Source: Marinobacterium rhizophilum
Lineage (GTDB): Bacteria > Pseudomonadota > Gammaproteobacteria > Pseudomonadales > Balneatricaceae
Assembly: GCF_024397915.1 (NCBI RefSeq)
Contig: NZ_CP073347.1
Coordinates: 1,612,001 to 1,676,000 of the forward strand
Direction: 5' to 3'
DNA: 64,000 nt
Part shown: one piece after another, positions 18,101 to 26,533 of the stretch
How the letters are laid out: each line of letters opens with the position of its first letter
Numbering within the stretch: position 1 is the first letter of the stretch
The notes under the pieces: model-generated
What the model saw: only the letters and a program-made list of their open reading frames with translations
Databases searched by the model: none
What the model was told of the DNA's origin: nothing
Program-made: the position numbers and the translations under genes

Positions 18101-18931
18101 TCAGCGGTTGCGACTTTCCAGCAGCGCTTCCATGCGCGACAGCTGCTCGCGCATGGCCTGCACATCATCCCGCAGGCCATGCAGCTCGGCGGCCTCGCCT
18201 TCGCCCGACTCCAGCTCCATCTGCACGCTTTCCTTTTGCATCACGTCCAGCACGATGCCGATCATCATGTTCAGGAATACAAAGGAATTAAGGAAGATAA
18301 AGGTAATGAAATAGATCCAGCTGTAGGGAAAGTGCTCCATGGTGGGATAGAGCACTGCCGTGGCCCAGCTTTCGAAGGTGGCCACCTGGAACAGCGTCAG
18401 CATGGCCAGGGCGATATTGCCCCAGAGCTTTTCGTTCACCTCGTGGAACAGGAAGCTGCCGATGGCGCCGTAGATATAGAAAATAATGAACATCAGCAGC
18501 GCAACGTAACCCATGCGCGGAATGGACTTGAACAGCGCCGTGACCAGCATGCGCAGCTCGGGGATCATCGATACCAGCCGCAGCACCCGGAAGATGCGCA
18601 ACAGCCGCGCCAGCAGCACCATCTCCGAATCATCCATCGGAATAAGGCTGGCCGTGACGATGATGAAATCAAAGATATTCCAGCCTTTGCTGAAAAAATC
18701 CCGCAGACGACGTTCGCCTGCCATGCGGATCAGGATTTCCACCAGGAAGAAGGCGGTTACACCCATATCCAGAATCTGCAATGCCTGCTCGAAGCGGCTG
18801 GTTTCCGAGTAGGTTTTGGCACCGACCAGCAGGGCCGACACGATTATGATGCTGATGACCAGGGCTTCAAACAGCTTGTTGGCACGCAGGCGCTCAAAAC
18901 GCGCCTGCAGGGTACTGACGGAATAGCTCAT
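18101..18931 (-). CDS. NavBac-type voltage-gated sodium channel
   Basis: A 276-residue six-TM channel subunit. S4 has Arg at every third position (R109, R112, R115, R118 in LARLLRIFRVLR). The selectivity filter is TFESWA (185-190), matching the TLESW signature of NaChBac/NavAb with Phe for Leu; the following PTMEHFPYSWIYFITFIF and S6 NMMIGIVLDVM also fit NavBac. The C-terminus (about 235-276) is a predicted coiled coil for tetramer assembly. The frame is open upstream, but the ATG at 18931 begins the usual short cytoplasmic N-terminus; its ribosome site is weak. Marine gammaproteobacteria use such channels in Na+ homeostasis and motility. Confidence 0.9.
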   Translation of the reverse strand: MSYSVSTLQARFERLRANKLFEALVISIIIVSALLVGAKTYSETSRFEQALQILDMGVTAFFLVEILIRMAGERRLRDFFSKGWNIFDFIIVTASLIPMDDSEMVLLARLLRIFRVLRLVSMIPELRMLVTALFKSIPRMGYVALLMFIIFYIYGAIGSFLFHEVNEKLWGNIALAMLTLFQVATFESWATAVLYPTMEHFPYSWIYFITFIFLNSFVFLNMMIGIVLDVMQKESVQMELESGEGEAAELHGLRDDVQAMREQLSRMEALLESRNR

Positions 18932-19143
18932 AGACAACTCGACTGCAACAGGCTGCGCGCTGTTGCAGCACGCAGAGTAAAATGGACGGGCGTGATTATC
19001 GCCGATCCGTATTACTCTGCAAATACTCAAGAGCCTGAATACAACCTGCCGCCATGCTGCAGCTCGCCGCGCGAACGGCCACCGCGCCAAACCGGACCCG
19101 CCCACCGGGTGCGCTGGCGCTGTATCCAGCCCGGCGCCGGTGA

Positions 19144-19575
19144 TCAGCGGACGCTGAAGGTCCCGACCATGCCCTTTCCTTCTAAGCCAGCGGAATAGAA
19201 GCTGAATTCGCCCGTTTTCACCGGCACGAAGTAGAGCTCGGCTTCGCCTTCCTGCTCGAACTCCAGTTCAGTGAGGCTCACGGCCTTGATCTCCAAATCG
19301 CCGGCCTCGACCTTGCGCAAAAAGATGCTGGCGAAGAACTCTGGTGCGCGGATGGCATATTCCTTGCGCCCGGTGGAGATCACCTCGAGCTTGTAGGCCT
19401 TGCCGGTCTCCAGCTCGTAACGCTTTTCGGACATCGAGTAATCGCTCTCCTCGCTGCCCAGCACCAGCGCCGGCAGTTCGGTCGGCAGTCGAGTAAGGTC
19501 GCCCTCGGCCAGAGCCTGGGGGGCGATAAAGAGGCTGGCGGCCAGGACGGCTGCGGCAATCGGTCGAGTAATCAT
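19144..19575 (-). CDS. Exported cupredoxin-like protein lacking copper ligands
   Basis: A 143-residue protein with a signal peptide (ends QALAEG) and a cupredoxin-like beta pattern: KLEVISTGRKEYAIRAPEFF then GEFSFYSAGLEGKGMVGTFSV. In a real cupredoxin that last loop reads C-x-x-H-x(3-4)-M; here only the Met remains (Ser and Leu replace Cys and His) and the first His is absent, so type 1 copper is unlikely. ATG 19575 has an AAAGGAAT site. Divergent from the PQQ-associated ABC genes and sharing their upstream region; probably a periplasmic accessory of that locus (inference). Confidence 0.65.
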   Translation of the reverse strand: MITRPIAAAVLAASLFIAPQALAEGDLTRLPTELPALVLGSEESDYSMSEKRYELETGKAYKLEVISTGRKEYAIRAPEFFASIFLRKVEAGDLEIKAVSLTELEFEQEGEAELYFVPVKTGEFSFYSAGLEGKGMVGTFSVR

Positions 19576-19628
19576 TGTTGTTATTCCTTTTGATCGTTGT
19601 AGTCCCTTCCATGCTAGCCCCCGCGAAA

Positions 19629-19655
19629 CCGCACCCAAATGCTACTTCGGTACTG
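19629..19655 (-). promoter_or_regulatory. Second copy of the shared quinoprotein-locus element
   Basis: Minus-strand CAGTACC, two bases, AGTAG, three bases, TTGGG, in the divergent region between the cupredoxin-like gene and the ABC cluster. A further GGTAC direct repeat follows at about 19662. Same elements as at 4642-4674. Confidence 0.45.
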
Positions 19656-19738
19656 ATCGAACGGTACTTTCTGCATATTTCGTCGCTGCGCTCATCCCCC
19701 TAAGCTGGGCCTACATAACACAACAAGAAAGACTCGCG

Positions 19739-20938
19739 ATGAAAACCCGACGCCTCCTCAAAACCGGCGCTCTGATACTGGCCTTGCAGTGCGGCGGCGC
19801 CCTCGGCACCGACGGCACCGACGACCTGGAAACCCGCATCGGCTACCTCAGCTACCGTCAGACGACGCCGCCAGCACTGTCGAACATTCTGCCGGAGCCC
19901 CGGGATAGCGGCCTGCGTGGCGCCGAACTCGGCATCGTGGACAGCAATACCACCGGCCGCTTTCTCAAGCAGCGCTACCATCTGAGCGACACCTCCAGCG
20001 ACGATCCGAACGCCGTGCTAGAGCAGGCACAGGCCATGCAGGACAGCGGCATCGGCCTGTTCGTCGCCGACCTGCCCGCCGCCCAGCTGGCCGAACTGAG
20101 TGCCCGCCTCGGCCCCGCTGCGCTGATCTTCAATGCCGGCAGTGCCGACGATGGGCTCAGAACCGATCAGTGCCTGGGCAATGTGCTGCATACCTTACCG
20201 AGCCGGGCCATGCTGGCCGATGCACTGGCGCAGTGGCTGGCGTCGCGCAAGTGGCAAAACTGGCTGCTGATCGTTGGCAGCCAGCCACAAGACCGGGCGT
20301 ACGCGGATGCGCTGCATCGGGCGGCCAAACGCTTTGGCGGCCACGTCATCGCTGAAAAAGCCTGGAGCTTCGATACCGATTTGCGCCGCAGCGCCCAGAG
20401 CGAGATGCCGCTATTCACCCAGGGCGAGGACTATGATGCTGTGCTGGTCGCCGACGAGCGCGGCGATTTCGGCGAATATGTGCTCTATAACAGCTGGCTG
20501 CCACGCCCGGTGGCCGGCACCCAGGGACTGACCCCCGTGGCCTGGCACCGGGTCGTTGAGCAATGGGGTGCTGCCCAGCTGCAAAGCCGCTTCGAAGACC
20601 TTGCCGGTCGCTGGATGCAAAGCCGCGATTACGCCGCCTGGACAGCTGTCCGTTCCATCGCCGAAGCCGTCACCCAGCTCAAGACGGCCGAGCCCGCAGC
20701 GCTACGCGACTTCCTGTTCTCGGAGCGTTTCCAGCTGGCCGCGTTCAAGGGGCGCAAGCTGAGCTACCGCCCCTGGAGCGGCCAGCTGCGCCAGCCCATT
20801 CCACTGGTGCATTCCCGCTCGCTGGTATCCCAGTCGCCGCAGGAGGGCATCCTGCACCCCCTGACCGATCTCGACAGCCTGGGCTTCGATGCGCCCGAAA
20901 GCCGCTGCGCTGCAAAGTACACCAACAGAGGAAAATAA
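19739..20938 (+). CDS. PQQ-associated ABC transporter substrate-binding protein
   Basis: A 399-residue exported protein with a periplasmic-binding (Leu/Ile/Val-type) fold: IGYLSYRQTTPPAL at the start, GAELGIVDSNTTGRFL, LFVADLPAAQLAEL, then LIVGSQPQDRAYADALHRAAKRFGG. It matches the binding protein that opens the PQQ-dependent alcohol catabolism ABC cluster (ped region of Pseudomonas). Signal peptide about 1-24. It is followed 2 bp later by the YVTN propeller gene. It differs from ordinary importers in that the linked permease is of the exporter (ABC-2) type. Confidence 0.85.
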   Translation: MKTRRLLKTGALILALQCGGALGTDGTDDLETRIGYLSYRQTTPPALSNILPEPRDSGLRGAELGIVDSNTTGRFLKQRYHLSDTSSDDPNAVLEQAQAMQDSGIGLFVADLPAAQLAELSARLGPAALIFNAGSADDGLRTDQCLGNVLHTLPSRAMLADALAQWLASRKWQNWLLIVGSQPQDRAYADALHRAAKRFGGHVIAEKAWSFDTDLRRSAQSEMPLFTQGEDYDAVLVADERGDFGEYVLYNSWLPRPVAGTQGLTPVAWHRVVEQWGAAQLQSRFEDLAGRWMQSRDYAAWTAVRSIAEAVTQLKTAEPAALRDFLFSERFQLAAFKGRKLSYRPWSGQLRQPIPLVHSRSLVSQSPQEGILHPLTDLDSLGFDAPESRCAAKYTNRGK

Positions 20939-20940
20939 CA

Positions 20941-21915
20941 ATGAGAATGCCGACACGCCGAACCGCCCTGAGCCTGGCCTGCGGCCTGCTGCTGTCGCCG
21001 CTGGCCCTGGCCGAAATCGCCTACGTCTCGAACGAGAAAGACGATACCCTGTCGCTGATCGACCTCGATAGCCTCGAGGTCATTAACACACTTGATGTCG
21101 GCCAGCGACCGCGCGGCATCACCCTGTCGAAGGACGGCAGCAAGCTGTTTATCTGCGCCAGCGATTCGGACACCGTGCAGGTGATGGACCTGGCAACCCA
21201 CAAAATCATCGCCAGCCTGCCGTCGGGCGAAGACCCGGAGCAGTTCGCGTTGCACCCCAACGACCAGTTGCTTTATATCGCCAACGAGGACGATGCACTG
21301 GTCACGGTAGTAGACGTGAACAGCCATGAGGTCATCGCCCAGATCGACGTGGGCGTGGAACCCGAGGGCATGGCAGTCAGCCCCGATGGCAAGTGGGTGA
21401 TCAACACCAGCGAAACCACCAACATGCTGCACTGGATCGATACGGCAACCAATACGCTGGTAGACAACACCCTGGTGGACCAGCGCCCGCGCCATGTCGA
21501 GTTCAGCAAGGACGGCAGCCTGGTCTGGGCCAGCGCCGAAATCGGCGGCACCGTGGCGGTGGTCGATGTGAGTACACGCCAGATCATCCACAAACTGGAG
21601 TTCGAAATCCGCGGCGTGCATAGGGACAAGGTACAGCCGGTGGGCATCAAGCTCAGCTCGGACGGCCGCTATGCCTTTGTTGCCCTGGGCCCGGCCAATC
21701 ACATCGCCGTGGTGGACGCCAAAACCTACGAGGTGCTGGACTACCTGCTGGTGGGCCGGCGCGTCTGGCATCTGGAATTCAACGGCGATGAATCTCGCCT
21801 GCTGAGCAGCAACGGCGTTAGCGGCGATGTCTCGGTGATCGATGTCGAGTCCCTCAAGGTCATCAAATCCGTCAAGGTGGGCCGCTATCCCTGGGGCCTG
21901 GCGGTGACACCCTGA
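20941..21915 (+). CDS. PQQ-associated YVTN beta-propeller protein
   Basis: A 324-residue exported seven-bladed YVTN/NHL-like propeller: repeats such as IAYVSNEKDDTLSLIDLDS, LFICASDSDTVQVMDLATH, LLYIANEDDALVTVVDVNS and AFVALGPANHIAVVDAKTY. Signal peptide to about residue 24. The open frame extends far upstream inside the previous gene, but the ATG at 20941 has AGAGGAAA upstream and begins the signal peptide. Homologues belong to the alcohol-catabolism ABC cluster; exact role unknown. Its last base overlaps the ATPase start (ATGA). Confidence 0.88.
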   Translation: MRMPTRRTALSLACGLLLSPLALAEIAYVSNEKDDTLSLIDLDSLEVINTLDVGQRPRGITLSKDGSKLFICASDSDTVQVMDLATHKIIASLPSGEDPEQFALHPNDQLLYIANEDDALVTVVDVNSHEVIAQIDVGVEPEGMAVSPDGKWVINTSETTNMLHWIDTATNTLVDNTLVDQRPRHVEFSKDGSLVWASAEIGGTVAVVDVSTRQIIHKLEFEIRGVHRDKVQPVGIKLSSDGRYAFVALGPANHIAVVDAKTYEVLDYLLVGRRVWHLEFNGDESRLLSSNGVSGDVSVIDVESLKVIKSVKVGRYPWGLAVTP

Positions 21916-22652
21916 TGACCATTGCCGTACAGGGGCTGGGATTCAACTACGGCGCCAGGGTCGCCCTGGCGGATCTCAGCTTCGAACTACAACCCGGCAG
22001 TTTCAACGCCCTGCTGGGCCCCAACGGTGCCGGCAAAAGCACCCTGTTTGGCCTGCTGACGCGGCTGCTGGCATTGCAGCAGGGCGACATACAGCTGTTC
22101 GGCCTGCCGCTTCGCCGGCACGCCGGCGCCGTGATGCGCCGCCTGGGCGTGGTGTTTCAACAGGGCTCGCTGGACATGGACCTGAGCGTAGCCCAGAACC
22201 TGGCCTACCACGGTGCGCTCCAGGGGCTGGGGCAACGCGAGATTCGCCATCGAATGCACGCTGAGCTGGAACGCCTCGAGCTCGGAGATCGCCTGCACGA
22301 GCGCGTGCGTAACCTCAATGGCGGCCACCGTCGCCGTGTCGAGATCGCCCGCGCCCTGCTGCACCGCCCGGCGGTATTGCTGCTGGATGAAGCCACCGTG
22401 GGGCTGGACACCCAGACCCGGGCAGCGCTGAACCACTATGTACGCCGCCTGTGCAACGAGGACGGCCTGACGGTGCTCTGGGCCACCCACCTGATCGAGG
22501 AAATCGATGCCACGGATCGGGTACTGCTGCTGCACCAGGGCCGTCTGCGGGCCGACAACAGTGCTGCGGGCCTGTGCGAGGCCACAGGTACAACCAGCCT
22601 GGGCCAGGCCTTTGCCCTGCTGACCCGCTCATCACCGGAGCTGGCGCCATGA
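21915..22652 (+). CDS. PQQ-associated ABC transporter ATP-binding protein
   Basis: A 245-residue ABC ATPase. Walker A GPNGAGKST (about 34-42), Q-loop VVFQQGSLD, a signature LNGGHRRRVEIARAL (NGGH replaces the usual SGGQ, as in related ABC-2 type transporters), Walker B VLLLDEATVGLD and a switch His in WATHLIEE. The start overlaps the propeller stop (ATGA), and the gene itself overlaps the permease start by four bases, so the three are translationally coupled. Confidence 0.9.
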   Translation: MTIAVQGLGFNYGARVALADLSFELQPGSFNALLGPNGAGKSTLFGLLTRLLALQQGDIQLFGLPLRRHAGAVMRRLGVVFQQGSLDMDLSVAQNLAYHGALQGLGQREIRHRMHAELERLELGDRLHERVRNLNGGHRRRVEIARALLHRPAVLLLDEATVGLDTQTRAALNHYVRRLCNEDGLTVLWATHLIEEIDATDRVLLLHQGRLRADNSAAGLCEATGTTSLGQAFALLTRSSPELAP

Positions 22653-23536
22653 ACACCCCTGTGCCCGCAACGCCAGACGCCACCAGCCAGACGGCAACAG
22701 TGCCACCAGGGCCAGGCGCCGGCGCCTACTGGCAATGCTTTAGCGGGATTCTGAAACGGGAATACCTGCGTTTTGTGCAGCAGCGCAGCCGCTTTCTGAG
22801 TTCCCTGGTACGCCCGCTTTTGTGGCTGGTGGTGTTTGCCGCGGGCTTTCGTGCCGCCCTCGGCGTAGCGATCATCCCGCCCTACCAGACCTACATTACC
22901 TACGAAACCTATATAGCGCCGGGCCTGTGCTGCATGATCCTGCTGTTCAACGGCATGCAGAGTTCACTGTCGATGGTGTATGACCGCGAAATGGGCAGCA
23001 TGCGTGTGCTGCTGATGAGCCCGCTGCCGCGCAGCTGGCTGCTGCTGTGCAAACTGATGGCCATCGGCCTGATTTCCCTGACCCAGGTGTACGCCTTTTT
23101 GCTTCTCGCCTGGCTGGCCGTGGACCTGGAGCCGCCGCTACTGGGCTATGTCACCGTGCTGCCGGCGCTCTTCCTGACGGCCGTGATGCTCGGCGCCATC
23201 GGGCTCTTTCTGTCGTCCCGTATCCGCCAGCTGGAAAACTTCGCCGGCGTCATGAACTTCGTCATCTTCCCGATGTTTTTTATCTCGTCCGCTCTCTACC
23301 CGCTGTGGAAAATGCGCGAAGCCAGCGAATGGCTGTACTGGCTGTGCCTGGCCAACCCCTTCACCCACGCGGTGGAACTGATACGCCATGCGCTCTATGG
23401 CCAGCTGAACCTGAACGCCCTGGCCATCACCGCCGGCACGACCCTGCTGTTCGCCTTGCTGGCGGTGCTGGGGTTCAACCCGCAGCGCGCTGCGGTCGGG
23501 GGCAAGGTGAAAGGTGAAAGCAAGATAACGGTATAA
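22649..23536 (+). CDS. pedC: ABC-2 type permease of the PQQ alcohol system (PedC-like)
   Basis: A 295-residue membrane protein of the ABC-2/DrrB family: a cytoplasmic N-terminus of about 45 residues (Pro/Thr-rich), then six TM segments, including SSLVRPLLWLVVFAAGFRAA and FAGVMNFVIFPMFFISSALYPLW. Family homologues are annotated as alcohol ABC transporter permease in ped loci; an export role for toxic aldehyde or alcohol, or cofactor-related export, is unproven. The C-terminal tail VGGKVKGESKITV is low-complexity. Last gene of the operon. Confidence 0.85.
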   Translation: MNTPVPATPDATSQTATVPPGPGAGAYWQCFSGILKREYLRFVQQRSRFLSSLVRPLLWLVVFAAGFRAALGVAIIPPYQTYITYETYIAPGLCCMILLFNGMQSSLSMVYDREMGSMRVLLMSPLPRSWLLLCKLMAIGLISLTQVYAFLLLAWLAVDLEPPLLGYVTVLPALFLTAVMLGAIGLFLSSRIRQLENFAGVMNFVIFPMFFISSALYPLWKMREASEWLYWLCLANPFTHAVELIRHALYGQLNLNALAITAGTTLLFALLAVLGFNPQRAAVGGKVKGESKITV

Positions 23537-23560
23537 ACTCTCGGTGTCAGCAAAATATTC

Positions 23561-23581
23561 GGCCATATCGGCGATATGGCC
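23561..23581. terminator. Hairpin between convergent pedC and the minE array
   Basis: GGCCATATC-GGC-GATATGGCC, a 9-bp perfect stem. On the minus strand it is followed by GAATATTTT, weakly terminator-like for transcription from minE; on the plus strand no T-run follows. Confidence 0.5.
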
Positions 23582-23663
23582 TCGCACCGAAACATCGGTA
23601 GCCCGAGTATTCCGCGACTCACACCGCCCAGGCACTCAACGGGTAAAAGCGTACGGCCGGGTT

Positions 23664-24605
23664 CAGCGACCCGGCAGGGTCACGTTCAGTTCCAGAATGG
23701 AACAGTGATCATTGTTCTCCAGCTGGATGTTCACGCTGTCCTGGTCCGTTACAACACAACGCCCTGCCCGTATAAAGAGCCGAATGACGTCCAGGTTGCA
23801 GCCCTGCAACGGGAGCACTGCGCCCCCGGGCTCGGGGACGCCCGCTGACTAACGATCCGGCAGCGTCACGTTGAGCTCAAGCACGGAACAGTGATCATTG
23901 TTTTCCAGCTGGATGTTCACGCTGTCCCGGTCTATCGCAACCCCCTGCCCGTATAAAGAGCCGAATGACGTCCAGGTTGTAGCCCTGCAACGGGAGCACT
24001 GCGCCCCCGGGCTCGGGCTCGGGCTCGGGCTCGGGAGCGAGCGTAGACTAGCGATCCGGCAGCGTCACGTTGAGCTCAAGCACGGAACAGTGATCATTGT
24101 TTTACAGCTGGATGTTCACGCTGTCCTGGTCCGTTACAACACAACGCCCTGCCCGTATAAAGAGCCGAATGACGTCCAGGTTGCAGCCCTGCAACGGGAG
24201 CACTGCGCCCTCGGGCTCGGGGACGCCCGCTGACTAGCGATCCGGCAGCGTCACGTTGAGCTCAAGCACGGAACAGTGATCATTGTTTTACAGCTGGATG
24301 TTCACGCTGTCCTGGTCCGTTACAACACAACGCCCTGCCCGTATAAAGAGCCAAATGACGTCCAGGTTGTAGCCCTGCAACGGGAGCACTGCGCCCCCGG
24401 GCTCAGGGACGCCCGCTGACTAACGATCCGGCAGCGTCACGTTGAGCTCAAGCACGGAACAGTGATCATTGTTTTACAGCTGGATGTTCACGCTGTCCTG
24501 GTCCGTTACAACACAACGCCCTGCCCGTATAAAGAGCCGAATGACGTCCAGGTTGCAGCCCTGCAACGGGAGCACTGCGCCCCCGGGCTCGGGGACGCCC
24601 GCTGA
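23664..24605 (-). repeat. Tandem array of 186-bp units carrying minE 3' ends
   Basis: Five units abut the minE stop codon. The landmark GATCCGG (or GACCCGG) falls at 23668, 23854, 24053, 24239, 24425 and, in minE itself, 24611: spacings 186, 199, 186, 186, 186. The 199 is due to a (GGGCTC)n expansion near 24010-24036. Each unit, read on the minus strand, has a GC-rich linker with a perfect hairpin GTTGCAG/CTGCAAC in most copies, then a copy of the last ~28 codons of minE with its stop, interrupted by an indel near GACGTCATTCG. Three copies (at about 24100, 24290, 24475) have TAA in place of the Glu codon. The copy farthest from minE is diverged, mainly at synonymous sites. Confidence 0.93.
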
Positions 24606-24860
24606 CTAACGATCCGGCAGCGTCACGTTGAGCTCAAGCACGGAACAGTGATCATTGTTTTCCAGCTGGATATTGATGCTTTCCTGGTCTATCGCGACGT
24701 ACTTGCGAATGACATCAAGAATTTCCTGCTGCATCTGTGGCAGGTAGTCCGGCTGCTGGCGTTGCCCGCGTTCGTGCGCAACGATGATTTGCAGCCGCTC
24801 CTTGGCAACTGACGCAGACGAGGCTTTGGACTTGCTGCGAAAGTAATCAAAAATGCTCAC
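24606..24860 (-). CDS. minE: Cell division topological specificity factor MinE
   Basis: 84 residues, normal MinE length. The N-terminal membrane-binding helix MSIFDYFRSK, the MinD-contact region ASVAKERLQIIVAHER (about 16-31) and the beta-rich topological domain ending VLELNVTLPDR are intact. MinE drives MinD-ATP release from the membrane to set the pole-to-pole oscillation that places the division ring at midcell. Its ATG overlaps the MinD stop by one base. Immediately downstream is an array of partial copies of its own 3' end. Confidence 0.97.
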   Translation of the reverse strand: MSIFDYFRSKSKASSASVAKERLQIIVAHERGQRQQPDYLPQMQQEILDVIRKYVAIDQESINIQLENNDHCSVLELNVTLPDR

Positions 24861-25672
24861 TACTTACCTCCCAGCAGGCGTTTGAAGAATCCTTTTTTCT
24901 GTACTTCGAGAAAGCGGTGCTCCACTTCCTCACCCAGCAGGCGCGCCACGGCATCGCTGTATGCCTGGCCCGCTTCGGTTTCTTGATCCAGAATGACCGG
25001 CATCCCCTGGTTGGACGCCTTCAGTACGGCTTCGGACTCCGGAATCACGCCGATCAACGGAATGGCCAGAATCTCCTCGACGTCCTGTACGCTGAGCATT
25101 TCACCCGCCAGAACACGGGACGGGTTGTAGCGGGTCAGCAGCAGATGTTCCTGTACCGGCTCCTCGCCGGCTTCAACACGGCGGGTCTTGCTCTGCAGGA
25201 TGCCCAAGATGCGATCAGAGTCACGCACCGAGGACACTTCCGGGTTGGTCACTACTACGGCGATATCCGCGTAGTACAGCGCCATCTGGGCGCCCTTTTC
25301 GATCCCGGCCGGGGAGTCACAAACGATGTAATCGAAATCGCGGGACAGCTCGTTCAGCACGGCCTGGACACCTTCCTGGCTCAGTGCGTCCTTGTCGCGG
25401 GTCTGGGACGCCGGCAAGATAAACAGGTTCGGCGTGCGCTTGTCCTTGATCAGCGCCTGGTTGAGGGTCGCTTCCTTGTTAATCACGTTAACAAAGTCGT
25501 ACACCACTCGCCGCTCGCAGCCCATGATCAGGTCGAGGTTACGCAGGCCGACATCAAAGTCGATAATGGCGGTTTTAAAGCCGCGTAGCGCAAGGCCCGT
25601 GCCGATGGCGGCGCTACTGGTCGTTTTGCCAACGCCTCCCTTGCCGGAGGTCACCACGATAATTTTAGCCAA
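24860..25672 (-). CDS. minD: Septum site-determining ATPase MinD
   Basis: A 270-residue ParA/MinD ATPase with deviant Walker A SGKGGVGKTT near residues 9-18, DFDVGLRNLDLIMG, and a C-terminal amphipathic membrane helix (KKGFFKRLLGGK). The frame is open to an ATG at 25723, which would add 17 residues unlike any MinD; a TTG at 25672 preceded by GAGGAGAG gives MAKIIVVTSG and exactly the canonical 270 residues, so TTG is chosen. Middle gene of minCDE. Confidence 0.97.
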   Translation of the reverse strand: MAKIIVVTSGKGGVGKTTSSAAIGTGLALRGFKTAIIDFDVGLRNLDLIMGCERRVVYDFVNVINKEATLNQALIKDKRTPNLFILPASQTRDKDALSQEGVQAVLNELSRDFDYIVCDSPAGIEKGAQMALYYADIAVVVTNPEVSSVRDSDRILGILQSKTRRVEAGEEPVQEHLLLTRYNPSRVLAGEMLSVQDVEEILAIPLIGVIPESEAVLKASNQGMPVILDQETEAGQAYSDAVARLLGEEVEHRFLEVQKKGFFKRLLGGK

Positions 25673-25719
25673 CAGCCTCTCCTCAATTTTGCCTGCTTCA
25701 CCCGGTTCGCGAGTATTCA

Positions 25720-26451
25720 TCAAAGCGCACCCACATGCAACGTGTCGTCCAGCAGATACACCTGTGCCGGGGCCTTCCAGGTAAGCTCACGCAAACTGTC
25801 GCTCAACTTGAAATTGCCGGCCACCGAGACCAGTTCCGCTTCCAGACTCTGGCAGAAAATGCGCGCCTGCACATCACCGCGCACCCCTGCCAGCGCGCGG
25901 CCGCGCAAGGGACCGTAAACATGAATATGGCCGTCGGCCAGAATTTCGGCGCCTTCGCTCACCGCCGCCATCACGATTAGGTCACTGCCCTCGGCATAGA
26001 CCTGCTGGCCGGAGCGAATCGGGCGGGTAATGATCTTGCTGGGGCGGTGGACAAGCTTTTCCTCCACCACGGTACGCACCACCACTTCCGGCTCTGGCGC
26101 CGCAGCCGGCGCAGTTTCGGGAACCGCTGCGCGGCCGCCCTGCCCGGCCGGAATCAACACCAGCCCGGTGTCTTGCAGGTCGTCATTAAGCGCGGCCGGC
26201 GCGCCCTTGAACGCCATCGGGCGCAGGCCGAAGTCACGACAGAGCGCAATCAGCTCGGGAAAGTCGATCGACTGCGCATCCGCCTCGAGCTTCTCCAGGC
26301 TAATCACCACCGGCGTCTGATGGAAAAACATCGGCGCCTGGCGCACCTTGGCTTCAAGTTCTGCACTGAAGTCGGCGCGGGAGTAACGGTACAGCTCGAG
26401 TACGATCGCGGTTACAACACTTCCCTTGAGCTGGAAGCTGAGTGAATTCAT
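25720..26451 (-). CDS. minC: Septum site-determining protein MinC
   Basis: A 243-residue FtsZ inhibitor with the N-terminal MinC_N domain (about 1-105), a Pro/Ala/Glu-rich linker (110-140) and the C-terminal beta-helix MinC_C domain (about 145-243), including IRSGQQVYAEGSDLIV and GADGHIHVYGPLRGRALAG-type turns that bind MinD. ATG 26451. First gene of the minCDE operon. Confidence 0.96.
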   Translation of the reverse strand: MNSLSFQLKGSVVTAIVLELYRYSRADFSAELEAKVRQAPMFFHQTPVVISLEKLEADAQSIDFPELIALCRDFGLRPMAFKGAPAALNDDLQDTGLVLIPAGQGGRAAVPETAPAAAPEPEVVVRTVVEEKLVHRPSKIITRPIRSGQQVYAEGSDLIVMAAVSEGAEILADGHIHVYGPLRGRALAGVRGDVQARIFCQSLEAELVSVAGNFKLSDSLRELTWKAPAQVYLLDDTLHVGAL

Positions 26452-26533
26452 GCACCTGGTCCTTCTGCTGCGGCACTGCGCCGACCTTAAAGCCGGTTAT
26501 TCTACTGAACTTGAATCACCAAGGGGTAGCGAC

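Noticed and set aside
18101..18931. Potassium channel
   Set aside because: No TVGYG-type filter; TFESWA and the adjoining helices fit the bacterial sodium channel family.
23898..24233. Plus-strand open frame within the minE array
   Set aside because: Consists of repeated antisense sequence, with no ribosome site.
23664..24605. CRISPR array
   Set aside because: The period is 186 bp and units are similar throughout; there is no short repeat with unique spacers.
25673..25723. Longer MinD starting at ATG 25723
   Set aside because: It would add 17 residues foreign to MinD; TTG 25672 has a strong ribosome site and gives the canonical 270 residues.
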